64,000 bases of DNA from a bacterium (GCA_004562765.1 SFRL01000033.1:7931-71930); one strand, 5' to 3'; counted from the first letter of the stretch, positions 50,581-60,532 are shown. Made by a program: numbers and translations. The notes: a model not told the origin generated them from the sequence alone.

Positions 50581-51660
50581 ATGGAACTATTAACCGGAGA
50601 ACTGACAGCACAGAGAATTCTGGAATATTCAAACGAAAATCATGCATCCGATATCCACGTGACACCCATGAGTCCGCTTATGGTGCGTGTGGACGGCGAA
50701 CTGGTTGCGGTGTCGGATCATATACTGACTCCGCAGGAGACGATCGCGATCATCCGCCCGATGATGGATGAAGCGCAGTGGGCAGAACTGGAAAAAGAAG
50801 GAGAACTGGATTTCGCGTATTCATTTCCGGGCTTTTCCCGTGTGCGTGTCAACGCCTTTCGACAGAGAGGTACTTATGGAATGGCAATGCGAATCCTGTC
50901 CTTTATCATTCCCACACCGCAGCAGCTGGGGATTCCCCGGTCAGTGGTGGATCTGACAAACCGAAAGAGAGGTCTGGTGCTGGTGACCGGAGCGACCGGT
51001 TCCGGAAAATCCACCACACTGGCGTCTTTGATCAATGTGATATCAGAAAATTATGCAAAGCATATCATTACACTGGAAGATCCCATCGAGTATCTGCACA
51101 AGCATAAAAAGTCCATAGTCGCACAGCGCGAGGTGGGAACGGATACGCATAGTTATGCAAATGCCCTGCGGGCAGCACTGCGACAGGACCCGGACGTGAT
51201 CCTTGTAGGTGAGATGCGAGATCTGGAGACCATCTCCATCGCGATCACCGCAGCCGAGACCGGACATCTGGTGTTCTCGACCTTACATACAAACAGTACG
51301 TCGGATGCGATCAACCGTGTGATCGACGTGTTCCCGCCCCATCAGCAGCAGCAGATCCGTATCCAGCTTGCTTCCGTGCTGGAGGGAGTCATTGCACAGC
51401 AGCTTCTGCCGCGGACGGACGGAGGTCGTGTGGCGGCCTTTGAAGTACTGCTTGCCAATTCGGCGGTGCGCAATCTGATCCGTGAAGGAAAAGCGTTCCA
51501 GATCCCGTCCATGATCCAGACCGGTAAAAAGGAAGGCATGCAGACGATGGATGACAATATTTTTGAACTTTTGATGGCGAACTTTATTACAAGGGAAAGC
51601 GCGATTCAGTTCGCATTGGATCAGGGAGCAATGATCGAAAAAACAGCCATATTTGTATAG
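50581..51660 (+). CDS. pilT: Type IV pilus retraction ATPase PilT
   Basis: 359 residues. Hexameric ATPase that depolymerises the pilus. It has the PilT N terminus (ASDIHVTPMSPLMVRVDGELV), Walker A GATGSGKST, Walker B (DVILVGEMRD), His box (STLHTNST), and the AIRNLIRE-like C-terminal motif as SAVRNLIREGKAFQIPSMIQTG. It is shorter than PilB and lacks the zinc motif, so retraction is the right assignment. Its presence predicts twitching or DNA uptake. It lies 31 bases after pilB. Confidence 0.95.
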   Translation: MELLTGELTAQRILEYSNENHASDIHVTPMSPLMVRVDGELVAVSDHILTPQETIAIIRPMMDEAQWAELEKEGELDFAYSFPGFSRVRVNAFRQRGTYGMAMRILSFIIPTPQQLGIPRSVVDLTNRKRGLVLVTGATGSGKSTTLASLINVISENYAKHIITLEDPIEYLHKHKKSIVAQREVGTDTHSYANALRAALRQDPDVILVGEMRDLETISIAITAAETGHLVFSTLHTNSTSDAINRVIDVFPPHQQQQIRIQLASVLEGVIAQQLLPRTDGGRVAAFEVLLANSAVRNLIREGKAFQIPSMIQTGKKEGMQTMDDNIFELLMANFITRESAIQFALDQGAMIEKTAIFV

Positions 51661-51719
51661 GACTGATCTGGGATCAGACAGTCTTACAGAAAACCGGATC
51701 AGTGTTTGGAGGGAAAAAA

Positions 51720-52934
51720 TTGCCGGAATTTACATACAAGGCCATTGACAAATATGGCAAGGAGAAAAAAGGAAATATCACGATCGAAACGTTAGAAGCC
51801 GCCTACGAGAGGCTTCGCGCAGACGGTATGACGCCGATCGAAGTAAATAAAGCCAATATTTTTACAAAAGAGATCAATATTTCTATCGGAAATGCGATAA
51901 AACCCCGTGATCTGTCCGTCTTTTGTCGGCAATTCATTGCTATGATAACAGCAGGAGTCACAATTGTGGATGCCTTGGACATGTTATCCGAGCAGACAGA
52001 AAACAAGACGATGTCAAAAGCGATCTCCGGTGTGCGCACCGAGATCGGAAAAGGCGAGACGCTGGCGGATTCCTTAGCTAAGTATCCGAAGGTGTTTCCG
52101 GATATCATGGTAAATATGGTGGCTGCCGGAGAGGCGTCCGGTAAGCTGGATGTGGCATTCGAGCGAATGGCAACGCACTTTGAGAAAAGCGCGAGACTGA
52201 AAGCGATGATGAAGAAAGCGGCCATGTATCCGATCATCGTGTGTATTGTCGCTCTTGTAGTAGTGGTCATCATGATGGTAAAGGTCATTCCCAGCTATCA
52301 GGATCTGTTCGATCAGCTGGGCGGACAGCTTCCGCTGATCACCCGCATCGTAATTGCGCTGAGTGATTTTATCATAGGAAAATGGATCTTGCTGGTTCTT
52401 TTGATCGTGGGAGTGGTTGCAGGATTAAAAATGTTCGGAAAAACCGAACAGGGACAGGCTGTTTTCGGAAGATTGGCAAGAAGTATGCCGATATTCGGTA
52501 AGATGACCATCAAGACGGCGGCGGCAAACTTTGCCCGCACCCTGAGTACCCTGATCTATTCGGGTGTGCCGATGGTGGAGGCACTGGCCATCACTGCAGG
52601 AACGATGAGCAATTATCTGTATAAGAAAAAAGTGGAAGAAGCCAGAGAGGACGTAACGCGTGGTATCCCCCTTTCCGAACCGTTGCTCCGTGACAATATG
52701 TTTCCCCCGATGGTGGGACATATGACAAAGATCGGAGAGGAGACCGGTGATCTGGAGGGCATGCTGACCCGTCTGGCAGACTATTACGATGAAGAAGTGG
52801 AGATGGCGACACAGACCGTCATGGCAGCCCTGGAGCCTATGATCATTTTAGTATTGGCAGGCGTGGTAGGCGGTGTGATCGCAGCGGTCATGATGCCGAT
52901 GTTCTCCATGTACACACAGATGGACAGCCTGTGA
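51720..52934 (+). CDS. pilC: Inner-membrane platform protein PilC
   Basis: About 404 residues with two GspF domains (FCRQFIAMITAGVTIVDALDML and FARTLSTLIYSGVPMVEALAIT) and three membrane helices, the last ending MMPMFSMYTQMDSL. It couples the motors to pilin assembly. TTG 51720 is the likely start: GGAGGG lies six bases upstream, while the in-frame GTG at 51702 precedes that site. Confidence 0.94.
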   Translation: MPEFTYKAIDKYGKEKKGNITIETLEAAYERLRADGMTPIEVNKANIFTKEINISIGNAIKPRDLSVFCRQFIAMITAGVTIVDALDMLSEQTENKTMSKAISGVRTEIGKGETLADSLAKYPKVFPDIMVNMVAAGEASGKLDVAFERMATHFEKSARLKAMMKKAAMYPIIVCIVALVVVVIMMVKVIPSYQDLFDQLGGQLPLITRIVIALSDFIIGKWILLVLLIVGVVAGLKMFGKTEQGQAVFGRLARSMPIFGKMTIKTAAANFARTLSTLIYSGVPMVEALAITAGTMSNYLYKKKVEEAREDVTRGIPLSEPLLRDNMFPPMVGHMTKIGEETGDLEGMLTRLADYYDEEVEMATQTVMAALEPMIILVLAGVVGGVIAAVMMPMFSMYTQMDSL

Positions 52935-53046
52935 TCGCTTCAGAACAGGGGCGACCGGCATATCGCTAACAAATGAATTAAGCGCTGGCATTGTAGGGAA
53001 TGCAAGTGTTTAAGATAAAAAATCAAATGAAAAAGGAGAAAAGATA

Positions 53047-53469
53047 ATGAAAAAGAATGAAGTGAAGAAAAACAACAAAGGTTTCTCCCTTGTTGAGTTG
53101 ATCGTAGTTATTGCGATCATGGCAGTATTGGTAGGTGTACTTGCACCGCAGTTTATCAAGTATGTTGAGAAGTCACGTATTTCAACAGATATCCAGAATG
53201 TAGATCAGGTTAAAACTGCAGTTGAAGTATGGTGTACTGAGAATGAGAAAACAGGTACTGTATTTACACTTAATAGTGGTAGTACATCTGCGACTGTTGA
53301 ATCAGCTTTTCAGCCTGCTATGGCACAGGCCGGATTAGATAACACAATTAAATTCAAGTCTTCAAAATGGAGCGGTATAACGATGAGTGTTTCTGATACG
53401 GGTGTTGCTGTTTCGGGATCTGCTATATACGATAGAACAACGTATGGCATAGATGGATCTAAGTCTTAA
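53047..53469 (+). CDS. Major type IV pilin precursor
   Basis: 140 residues. The type III signal is MKKNEVKKNNKG, cut before F13 in KGFSLVELIVVIAIMAVL, with the conserved Glu at mature position 5. The mature protein of about 128 residues is one long helix plus a small globular domain rich in Ser, Thr and Gly; only one cysteine is seen, so no disulfide loop. It has AAAGGAG, a dedicated 110-base leader and a hairpin after it, fitting the major, highly expressed subunit. Its 3' half is distinctly AT-rich against the neighbours. Confidence 0.92.
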   Translation: MKKNEVKKNNKGFSLVELIVVIAIMAVLVGVLAPQFIKYVEKSRISTDIQNVDQVKTAVEVWCTENEKTGTVFTLNSGSTSATVESAFQPAMAQAGLDNTIKFKSSKWSGITMSVSDTGVAVSGSAIYDRTTYGIDGSKS

Positions 53470-53501
53470 TTAAGAATCATTAGGCTTGATTTATTTTTTG
53501 G

Positions 53502-53535
53502 CCGGGTCCAGATGCTTTCCGGTATCTGGACCCGG
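53502..53535 (+). terminator. Hairpin after the major pilin gene
   Basis: CCGGGTCCAGAT and ATCTGGACCCGG, 12 perfect pairs, loop of about 10, without a solid T run. Probably a partial terminator or 3' stabiliser raising pilin mRNA relative to downstream genes. Confidence 0.7.
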
Positions 53536-53613
53536 TAACATGATTTTATTTATCGCATCCCCCTACAGATGCAGTTACAGATTCATGCCGAAAGGCATAA
53601 AGGAGACACACAT

Positions 53614-54372
53614 ATGGACCCGCTGTATATTTTGATACTGATAATTGCATTATTGTATGGTCTCGTGATCGGCAGTTTTCTCAATGTATGTATCTATCGC
53701 ATACCGGAAGGAAAGACAGTTGTGACCGAGCGTTCCCATTGCATGAAGTGCGGCTATCAGCTCAGCTGGTACGATATGATCCCCGTGGTGAGCTGGCTGG
53801 CGCTCCGGGGCAGGTGTCGCAAATGCAAAGCCAGAATTTCCGCCCAGTATCCTCTGATCGAGGCTGCCAACGGAATCTTATATGTCGCAGTCTTTCTGGT
53901 CTGCGGCGTGACATGGACAAGTGTGATATATTGTCTGCTGGGATCAGCGCTGATCGTGCTGTCCGTTATTGATTTTAGAACTTATGAGATTCCGTTTGGA
54001 ATCAATGTTTTTATACTGGTGCTGGGGCTGATCCATATGGTATTGGACATTCATAACTGGTCTGATTATGTGATCGGTCTCCTGGCAGTCAGTGTTCCTC
54101 TGGGAATCATTCTGCTGGTGAGCAAAGGCAGAGCGATCGGCGGCGGAGACGTCAAGCTGATGGCGGCGGCAGGCTTGCTGCTTGGCTGGGAGAAGATCCT
54201 TCTGGCACTGATCATCGGCTGTATTGCCGGGTCTGTCATACACATTATTCGAATGAAAGTAGCCGGGGCTGATCGGGTTCTTGCAATGGGACCTTATCTT
54301 GCGCTGGGTATTTTGCTTTCTGCCCTATGGGGCGGTCCGCTGATCTCGTGGTATCTGACCGCGATGTTATAA
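53614..54372 (+). CDS. pilD: Prepilin peptidase (A24 aspartic protease)
   Basis: About 252 residues, multispanning. The N-terminal methylase-type domain has the paired CxxC zinc motifs (CMKCGYQLSWYD, CRKCKARIS). The catalytic aspartates are in VIDFRTYEIPF and GGGDVKLMAAAGLLLG. It cleaves the leader peptides of the pilin-like proteins encoded around it and may N-methylate the new ends. ATG 53614 follows AAAGGAGA; the upstream ATG at 53569 is not backed by a ribosome site. Confidence 0.94.
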   Translation: MDPLYILILIIALLYGLVIGSFLNVCIYRIPEGKTVVTERSHCMKCGYQLSWYDMIPVVSWLALRGRCRKCKARISAQYPLIEAANGILYVAVFLVCGVTWTSVIYCLLGSALIVLSVIDFRTYEIPFGINVFILVLGLIHMVLDIHNWSDYVIGLLAVSVPLGIILLVSKGRAIGGGDVKLMAAAGLLLGWEKILLALIIGCIAGSVIHIIRMKVAGADRVLAMGPYLALGILLSALWGGPLISWYLTAML

Positions 54373-54453
54373 TAAAGAAAATAATTTGATCAGGACTGAG
54401 AAACTACAGAACAGTCTTGAAAATTGAGATATATCGTATACAGGAGAAAAAAG

Positions 54454-56154
54454 ATGGCAGGAAAAGTACTTAGTATTGAAGTGGGCTACAGCATCACGCA
54501 TGTGGTCGAGATGGATTATGAGGCGAAAAATCCGAAAATTTACAACGCCTTTTCATTCGAGACACCTCCGGATGTGTTGAGCGATGAGGGCGTGATCGTG
54601 AATGACAGTCTGATCGCGCTGATGCGTCAGGCGATGACCCAGAACGGAATACGCACGACAAAGGCCGTGTTTACGATCTCATCTACGCGTATCGCTACCC
54701 GTGATGTTTCCATACCGCTGGTGAAGGATAACAAGATCAAGCAGTTATTGCTTGCAAACTCCAAAGAGTATTTTCCTGTTGATCTGGCACAGTATGAGCT
54801 GGTGTACCGTGTGGTGGAACGTGTCAAGGAAGAAAAACAGATCAAGCTGTCAGTGTTTGCGGTGCCGCGTTCCCTGATCGAGTCCTATCAGAATCTCGCT
54901 AAGGCATGGGGACTGACGATCGTTGGGATGGATTATAGTGGAAACAGTGTCTACCAGGTGATGCAGCGGACGATGGAGACGGATTTTTGCGTCACACTCC
55001 GCGTAGATGACAGCAGTTCCATGATCACGATCATGAAGGATGGCAAGGTGGAACTGCAGAGAACCATCGGCTACGGAATCGACGAGGCGGTGGAGGTCGT
55101 GCGGAGCTGTAAGGTACTGGGAGGCAACAATACCTACACAGACGCCATGTCTCTGATGCGCAAGCGGACCTGTCTGAACCGGCAGCTGCAGATGGAGACC
55201 GAATCAAGCCCTTCAGATGATGTGGAAGAACCGGCGATCATGGATATCCGGGATGATGCGACCCGTTCCCTGACGATGCTGATCGGAAATGTTTCCCGTG
55301 TCATGGATTACTATACCTCGCGCAATCAGGGTGTGACCATTGAAAAAATGTATGTGATCGGTCTGGGCGCGGACTGTAGCGGTCTCAGTAAGCTGCTCAC
55401 AAATGAGCTGGGCATCAAGGCGGTATCGCTTCAGGAACTGAAAAACGTCAATCTCAACCGGAGCATTAACGACGAACGCTTCAAGGTTGCGGAATATATG
55501 ACTTGTATCGGAGCTACGTTCGCTCCCTTAAACTTCATGTTCGAGGCGGCGAAGGAGAAGAGCGGAGAGAAGGAGGGCGGTTCCTTGTTCCTGCCCGTGG
55601 TCCTGTTTTCCGCATGCGTCATCACTTCGGTGGCGCTGGTGCTGTTCGGGGCGGTCGGAAACCGGATGATCGAGACGGAAAACATCATGCTTCAGGCGCA
55701 GATCGATGCGAAGCGGGATGTGGTGGAGCAGTATAATGAATACCTCACGAAAAAGATGACTCGTGACGGTGTCGTAACGATGGATGCGCTCACGAGAGAG
55801 AATAATTCCGAGTTTTTGAATTTCCTTTCACAGATGGAGGAAAAGATGCCCAGTGACCTGCTGATCTCCAGTCTGGTGGCAAATTCCGAGGGGATCACCA
55901 TGAGCGTGACCACATCCTCAAAGGAATCCGCCGCAGAGGCGATCATGCAGCTGCGGACATTTACCGGTGTCGGAAATATCCAGTGCAGCGGTGTGTCGGA
56001 AGAACTGGATGACAATAACATACCCACGGAATATTTTGATATTACGGTCAATTATTTCCCGGCGGATATGCTGGAGGCAGCAGAAGGTTCTGAAAGCGAA
56101 GCACCTGCAGCCGACACGGCAACAGACGAAGAAGAATACAGTGCGGAAGAATAG
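54454..56154 (+). CDS. pilM: PilM-PilN fusion protein
   Basis: About 567 residues. Residues 1-365 are a PilM actin-like ATPase (KVLSIEVGYSITHVVEM, FTISSTRIATRDVSIPLV, MDYSGNSVYQVMQR, MYVIGLGADCSGL). Residues about 377-400 are a membrane helix, and 400-530 resemble PilN: a coiled coil after the helix, then a small alpha/beta domain (FLSQMEEKMPSDLLISSLVANSEGITMSV). In most species PilM is cytoplasmic and holds the short N-terminal tail of a separate PilN. Here both are one chain. The C-terminal tail is acidic. AGGAG precedes ATG 54454. Confidence 0.85.
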   Translation: MAGKVLSIEVGYSITHVVEMDYEAKNPKIYNAFSFETPPDVLSDEGVIVNDSLIALMRQAMTQNGIRTTKAVFTISSTRIATRDVSIPLVKDNKIKQLLLANSKEYFPVDLAQYELVYRVVERVKEEKQIKLSVFAVPRSLIESYQNLAKAWGLTIVGMDYSGNSVYQVMQRTMETDFCVTLRVDDSSSMITIMKDGKVELQRTIGYGIDEAVEVVRSCKVLGGNNTYTDAMSLMRKRTCLNRQLQMETESSPSDDVEEPAIMDIRDDATRSLTMLIGNVSRVMDYYTSRNQGVTIEKMYVIGLGADCSGLSKLLTNELGIKAVSLQELKNVNLNRSINDERFKVAEYMTCIGATFAPLNFMFEAAKEKSGEKEGGSLFLPVVLFSACVITSVALVLFGAVGNRMIETENIMLQAQIDAKRDVVEQYNEYLTKKMTRDGVVTMDALTRENNSEFLNFLSQMEEKMPSDLLISSLVANSEGITMSVTTSSKESAAEAIMQLRTFTGVGNIQCSGVSEELDDNNIPTEYFDITVNYFPADMLEAAEGSESEAPAADTATDEEEYSAEE

Positions 56155-56165
56155 GAGGCAGTGAA

Positions 56166-56993
56166 ATGAATAGTGTGATCAGTAAAAGAGATGTAAAGCT
56201 GCTTCTCTATGCAGGAGGGATTCTTCTGCTCGTTCTGGCATATTTTTTCGGATACCAGAAATTCATGGAAAAGAGAGAGGTGCTGGAGGCGGAGCAGGGC
56301 CGTCTGCAGCAGCAGGTGGATCGTCTGAATGAGATCTATGCAGGAAGAGACGAATATGAAAAGCAGATCACCGCTTACAATGCGGAAATGATACAGATCT
56401 TTAACAATTATCCGGCGGAAGTACGTGAGGAGGATACGATCCTCTACGCCAGTGAACTGGAGAAGAAAAATGAGATCCGTGTTTCGAACATCGGTATTTC
56501 TCCGGCAATACAGATGTATTCGCTGGGGGACAATCTGGGCGCAGCGGGAACAGACGCGGCAGCTGCTACCGGTGATCAGGCGGCAGCCGATGCAGCTGCG
56601 GCGGATTCCGGACAGACATTGGATCAGCAGCTTGGAATTCTGGATGAAGCATCTGTGACATTGCCGTATTTCTCTCTTTGCAATACGGCGGTAGCCTATG
56701 ATTTCACGACGGGATACAATGACTGTAAGTCTGTGTTTGCAATGATCTTAGAGTCCGCAGAGAAGAGAAATGTGTCTGCGATCTCGCTCACGTATGATAC
56801 GGAAACCGGTCTGTTGAACGGAAATATGAACGTCAACATGTATTATATGGCAGGAACCGATAAGGTCTATGAGGAGCCGGATGCAGGTTCTATCGCGCAT
56901 GGCAAGGAGGATCTGTTCGGAACAGTGGAGCAAAAGAACGAGAAGAGTGATGGGGACAGTCAGAAGGAAACAAAGAAAAAGAAAAGTGAATAA
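56166..56993 (+). CDS. pilO: PilO-like alignment-complex protein
   Basis: 275 residues: cytoplasmic start, one membrane helix (residues about 12-31, LLLYAGGILLLVLAYFFGY), coiled coil (residues 35-85), and an extracytoplasmic ferredoxin-like region split by an Ala/Asp-rich linker of about 30 residues (GAAGTDAAAATGDQAAADAA). The C-terminal 30 residues are Lys/Glu-rich. It pairs with PilN to bridge the platform and the exterior. It follows the PilM-N gene by 11 bases and overlaps the next gene. Confidence 0.82.
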   Translation: MNSVISKRDVKLLLYAGGILLLVLAYFFGYQKFMEKREVLEAEQGRLQQQVDRLNEIYAGRDEYEKQITAYNAEMIQIFNNYPAEVREEDTILYASELEKKNEIRVSNIGISPAIQMYSLGDNLGAAGTDAAAATGDQAAADAAAADSGQTLDQQLGILDEASVTLPYFSLCNTAVAYDFTTGYNDCKSVFAMILESAEKRNVSAISLTYDTETGLLNGNMNVNMYYMAGTDKVYEEPDAGSIAHGKEDLFGTVEQKNEKSDGDSQKETKKKKSE

Positions 56994-58161
56994 TGCCGGC
57001 TTCTCCCTTGTGGAGCTGCTGGTGTCCATGGTCATTCTGGCGATCATCGTCGTTCCGCTTTTGAACAGTTTTCTGACGGCGGCGCGAACCAATGCGAAGG
57101 CAAAGCGCGTATTGGAGGCGACGACGGCAGGACAGAATCTGGTGGAGCGGATCAAGGCGCAGAGTGTGGAGGACTTTGTGACCGGAGGCGTTGCCAGTGG
57201 GGCAGCAATTACCATACCACTGACGGATGGGGCGGGGAATCCGCTGACGGACGCTGACGGAAATCCTTATTACAGTTATCAGAAGACGATCTCACTGGAT
57301 GTGGACGGGCGCACCTATGATGCGGTAGCCACCATGAGCCCGGAAAAATATCTTGATACCGGTGCTGTCAGCGGGGGATCGATCAATCATTATAACAGCG
57401 CGCAGATTCCGCAGATATCCAATATGAATGAAAAGGTCAGTGCCTTTTTTATCATGGATGCGGGAGACGATCAGCGCGCGGTCACGAGCATGAATTATGA
57501 GGCATATGAGGATCCGGATCGGCATGATGCATACGTTGCCTCCGTACAGCGGACACTTACGATCGACATCAAAAAGGATCCTTCCAATGCGATAAATGTG
57601 AAGGGAACGGTTTCTTACTACGATAATGAGGGAAATACACTTTCCCCCTATTACGAGCATGATCTGTACACCGGAGACAAGCTGGAAAATGTGTTTATCT
57701 GTTTCACATCATTACCGGATTTGCCATGCGGAAGCTACAGTAATGAGACGATTACTATTAACAATGAAGATAATGTACCGGTTAAGCTGTATCTGGTGAA
57801 ACAGCAAAGTGCGGTAGAAACGTCAAACCCGGATTTCTTCCGGCAGAACTATCGTGTTACAGTCAATGTAAATGAGGGCGCGAAGTCACCGGGAGAGGGC
57901 GCGTCCTGCAATGTGGTCACCAATATGTACACAGGCACAAATGCGACGGACAGTGTGATCCAACTGAACTATAAGAGTAAATTTGGTGTCCTGCAAAGCG
58001 GTATCAGCGCATGGAATGAGCTGAAATTGAATCAGGATCAGAGTTTGACACAGAAAAAGAGCACCAATATGATTTATGATATTGAGGTAAAGGTATATCC
58101 AAATGGAAAAATCGCGGATGGAGAAGAGCTGGCGACGCTCACGGGAACAAAGACAAAATAA
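56950..58161 (+). CDS. Minor pilin-like protein with prepilin leader
   Basis: About 403 residues. A very basic leader (MGTVRRKQRKRKVNNAG) precedes FSLVELLVSMVILAIIVVPL, so cleavage by the local prepilin peptidase is expected, with Glu at position 5. The long C-terminal part (about 360 residues) is beta-rich and has no match I recognise. Two starts are possible: ATG 56950, used here because it supplies the basic leader, or GTG 56986, which leaves only VNNAG. The frame overlaps pilO by 44 bases. Confidence 0.8.
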   Translation: MGTVRRKQRKRKVNNAGFSLVELLVSMVILAIIVVPLLNSFLTAARTNAKAKRVLEATTAGQNLVERIKAQSVEDFVTGGVASGAAITIPLTDGAGNPLTDADGNPYYSYQKTISLDVDGRTYDAVATMSPEKYLDTGAVSGGSINHYNSAQIPQISNMNEKVSAFFIMDAGDDQRAVTSMNYEAYEDPDRHDAYVASVQRTLTIDIKKDPSNAINVKGTVSYYDNEGNTLSPYYEHDLYTGDKLENVFICFTSLPDLPCGSYSNETITINNEDNVPVKLYLVKQQSAVETSNPDFFRQNYRVTVNVNEGAKSPGEGASCNVVTNMYTGTNATDSVIQLNYKSKFGVLQSGISAWNELKLNQDQSLTQKKSTNMIYDIEVKVYPNGKIADGEELATLTGTKTK

Positions 58162-60520
58162 CAGAGGATCATCCATTGTGCTGGTGGTGGGAGCCCTGGC
58201 GGTCGTGGGAACGTTTGCGGTCATTCTGCTGTCGCTCAGCCTGATGAATTACCGGATGAAGCATGTCAATCTGCAGGCACAGGATAATTTCTATGATGCA
58301 GAGAAGGTACTGGATGAGATCCGGGCAGGACTGGCTGTGGACGTGGCAGATGCTGCCGGAGCTGCCTATCAGGAGACACTGGAAAAATATAGCAAATTGT
58401 CGGTGGATGAGCGAAAGGAACACTATGCCCAGACCTTCAGTACCCGTATGTTGTCCTCCTCGCTGATCAGTCCGACGAATGCAGGTCAATGGAATCCCGA
58501 TTACCTGAGGAGTCTGGTAAGTGCCGAGACAAAGGCAGGAACTAAGGATGGAAACGGTCTGACTATTGAGTCGGTGGATGGACTGTATTTCTTAAATCAG
58601 GATACAACAACCGGAAACTTCACGATCAAAAGGTTGAAGATCACCTATGTGGATAAAAACGATTATATGACGGAGATCCGGACAGACATCAATATCGACT
58701 GCCCGGAGATCGATTACGCGCAGACGACGAAGGTGCCGGAACTGACCACCTACTGTATCGTTGCGCAGAACAAGACGTCAGCTACAGGACTTACAGCTAC
58801 TGGTGTAGAAATAAAGGGAAATGCATATCTGGGAAATCAGGGAACGGATTTTAACAATTCATCGATAAAATTTAAACCGAACGGTGAGAGTGGTTATCTC
58901 ACCACCGGTGGTGAATTCAAAGCATACAACGGCGCGAATATTACGGCAGATTCCGGACTGGAAGTATGGGGACGGGATCTGTATCTGGATTCTGCAAGCT
59001 GGGCCAGCATTGAAACTGGAACCGGAAATTGTAAACTTTACTTAAATGACGACTTAACACTTGCAAATCATTACGGAACTTCTGTGAGCGCAACATTGAA
59101 GGGCGAAGTATATGCATACGGTAATCCGGACAATGTGCGCGGCAGCGGTGTGTATGTAGATAATAAGGAAGTATTGAATGCACCTTCGGGATCAGCCATC
59201 ACATTTCAGACAGATGTGGCGAACAATCCGGAAAATTATTCCAGCGCTTTTCTGATCAATGGAAAGAATGCGACGCTGGATCTGAGAGGGATCACGCAGA
59301 TGCAGATTGCCGGCAATGCCTATGTGGCAGCAAAGAAGCAGGCTGCCGACCAGAATGAATTTGATGTCATGATGGGTGAGTCAGTTGCTTTGAAAGCCGA
59401 TCAGCGTGCATATCTGGTTCCTGCAGAAAATATGGCACCGGATTGCGAGTCCGGCGGCATGAATCCCATGAACAGCAAGGATTATCTCGGAGACGAGGGA
59501 CAGAAAGGCTTGTGTCAGGAAGTAGCCGAATATCACGGCATCACGAAAGATGCAGTGCTGAGTGATCCGACCTGGCTCATAAAGGACAAGGATGGGAAAA
59601 TCTTCTCTGTGGAGAAGCGGGGTGTCGTAGGTGTGCGTCAGGCATATTTCCCGACCAACATCGGCGGGACAGACATCACGATGGTGTATTTCTTCATGGT
59701 GTTCAAAAATGCTGCATACGCCAGAGATTATGCGACGAAAGAAGGTTCCATCGAAGACGGTGATGCCGGCTATTTTGTTGCCCGGGCAGATGAAGTCAGG
59801 GTGCGCATCGATGACGCGCATTACAACACAGATGTGTTTTATCCGTCAGGAGTGGCAGCGTCAGATCCGTTGATCTGTTACTTTAATGGAAGCATTCTTT
59901 ATGCAGATTCTGCAAACAGGAACGGTGGATTCCTCACCGGGCGCTGTACATCCGCCGGAAAGACACCGACACAGCTTGCAAGAGAGCAGAACAGAAATCA
60001 GGAGAAATATGCGGCACTGTGCCACATGTTAAAGGTGGATTATACGGAACTTGCCGCCAATGAGAAGGGGCAGTCTGTATATGATAATCTGGTAAAGAAG
60101 GATTATCTGAGAACAAATGCCAGCGGAGCGGAGCGCATATTTACGCGCGAGACCAGTGGTGAAAAGACAATCGTAACAAATGAGAATTACGAGATCAACG
60201 ATATGACAGATACAGATGTACATGTTGTCATTGCGGGTGGAACCGTGCGCGTTTCCCGCAGTTTCACCGGTCTGATCCTGGCAGGTGGGGATATTATTTT
60301 CACAAACCCCAATATCACCATTCAGTCAGACAGTAGTCTGGTAAAGAAAGCATTGGCCGGAAAAAATGCGTCCTACGGTGATCTTCGTCCGGTTGATTTC
60401 TTATACGGCGGAGAGCAGTATCTGAATCCGGAGGACCGGAATATCAATAGCAGTGATGTAGATAATTCCAGCGTGAATTATCTGGATAGTATTACTTACA
60501 GTAACTGGAAGAAGCAGTAA
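58103..60520 (+). CDS. Large membrane-anchored protein of the pilus operon (PilX-like position)
   Basis: 805 residues. After a basic start (MEKSRMEKSWRRSREQRQNNRG) comes one hydrophobic helix (SSIVLVVGALAVVGTFAVILLSLSL) without the G-F-x-x-x-E prepilin motif. Residues about 250-400 contain repeated short strands (NAYLGNQG, GLEVWGRDLYLDSAS, KGEVYAYGNPDN) suggesting a beta-helix; the end has VIAGGTVRVSRSFTGLILAGGDI. It starts inside the preceding gene. The location matches PilX or other tip proteins, so a surface adhesin or tip component is plausible, but I do not recognise the family with certainty. Confidence 0.7.
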   Translation: MEKSRMEKSWRRSREQRQNNRGSSIVLVVGALAVVGTFAVILLSLSLMNYRMKHVNLQAQDNFYDAEKVLDEIRAGLAVDVADAAGAAYQETLEKYSKLSVDERKEHYAQTFSTRMLSSSLISPTNAGQWNPDYLRSLVSAETKAGTKDGNGLTIESVDGLYFLNQDTTTGNFTIKRLKITYVDKNDYMTEIRTDINIDCPEIDYAQTTKVPELTTYCIVAQNKTSATGLTATGVEIKGNAYLGNQGTDFNNSSIKFKPNGESGYLTTGGEFKAYNGANITADSGLEVWGRDLYLDSASWASIETGTGNCKLYLNDDLTLANHYGTSVSATLKGEVYAYGNPDNVRGSGVYVDNKEVLNAPSGSAITFQTDVANNPENYSSAFLINGKNATLDLRGITQMQIAGNAYVAAKKQAADQNEFDVMMGESVALKADQRAYLVPAENMAPDCESGGMNPMNSKDYLGDEGQKGLCQEVAEYHGITKDAVLSDPTWLIKDKDGKIFSVEKRGVVGVRQAYFPTNIGGTDITMVYFFMVFKNAAYARDYATKEGSIEDGDAGYFVARADEVRVRIDDAHYNTDVFYPSGVAASDPLICYFNGSILYADSANRNGGFLTGRCTSAGKTPTQLAREQNRNQEKYAALCHMLKVDYTELAANEKGQSVYDNLVKKDYLRTNASGAERIFTRETSGEKTIVTNENYEINDMTDTDVHVVIAGGTVRVSRSFTGLILAGGDIIFTNPNITIQSDSSLVKKALAGKNASYGDLRPVDFLYGGEQYLNPEDRNINSSDVDNSSVNYLDSITYSNWKKQ

Positions 60521-60532
60521 GGGGACATTTTG

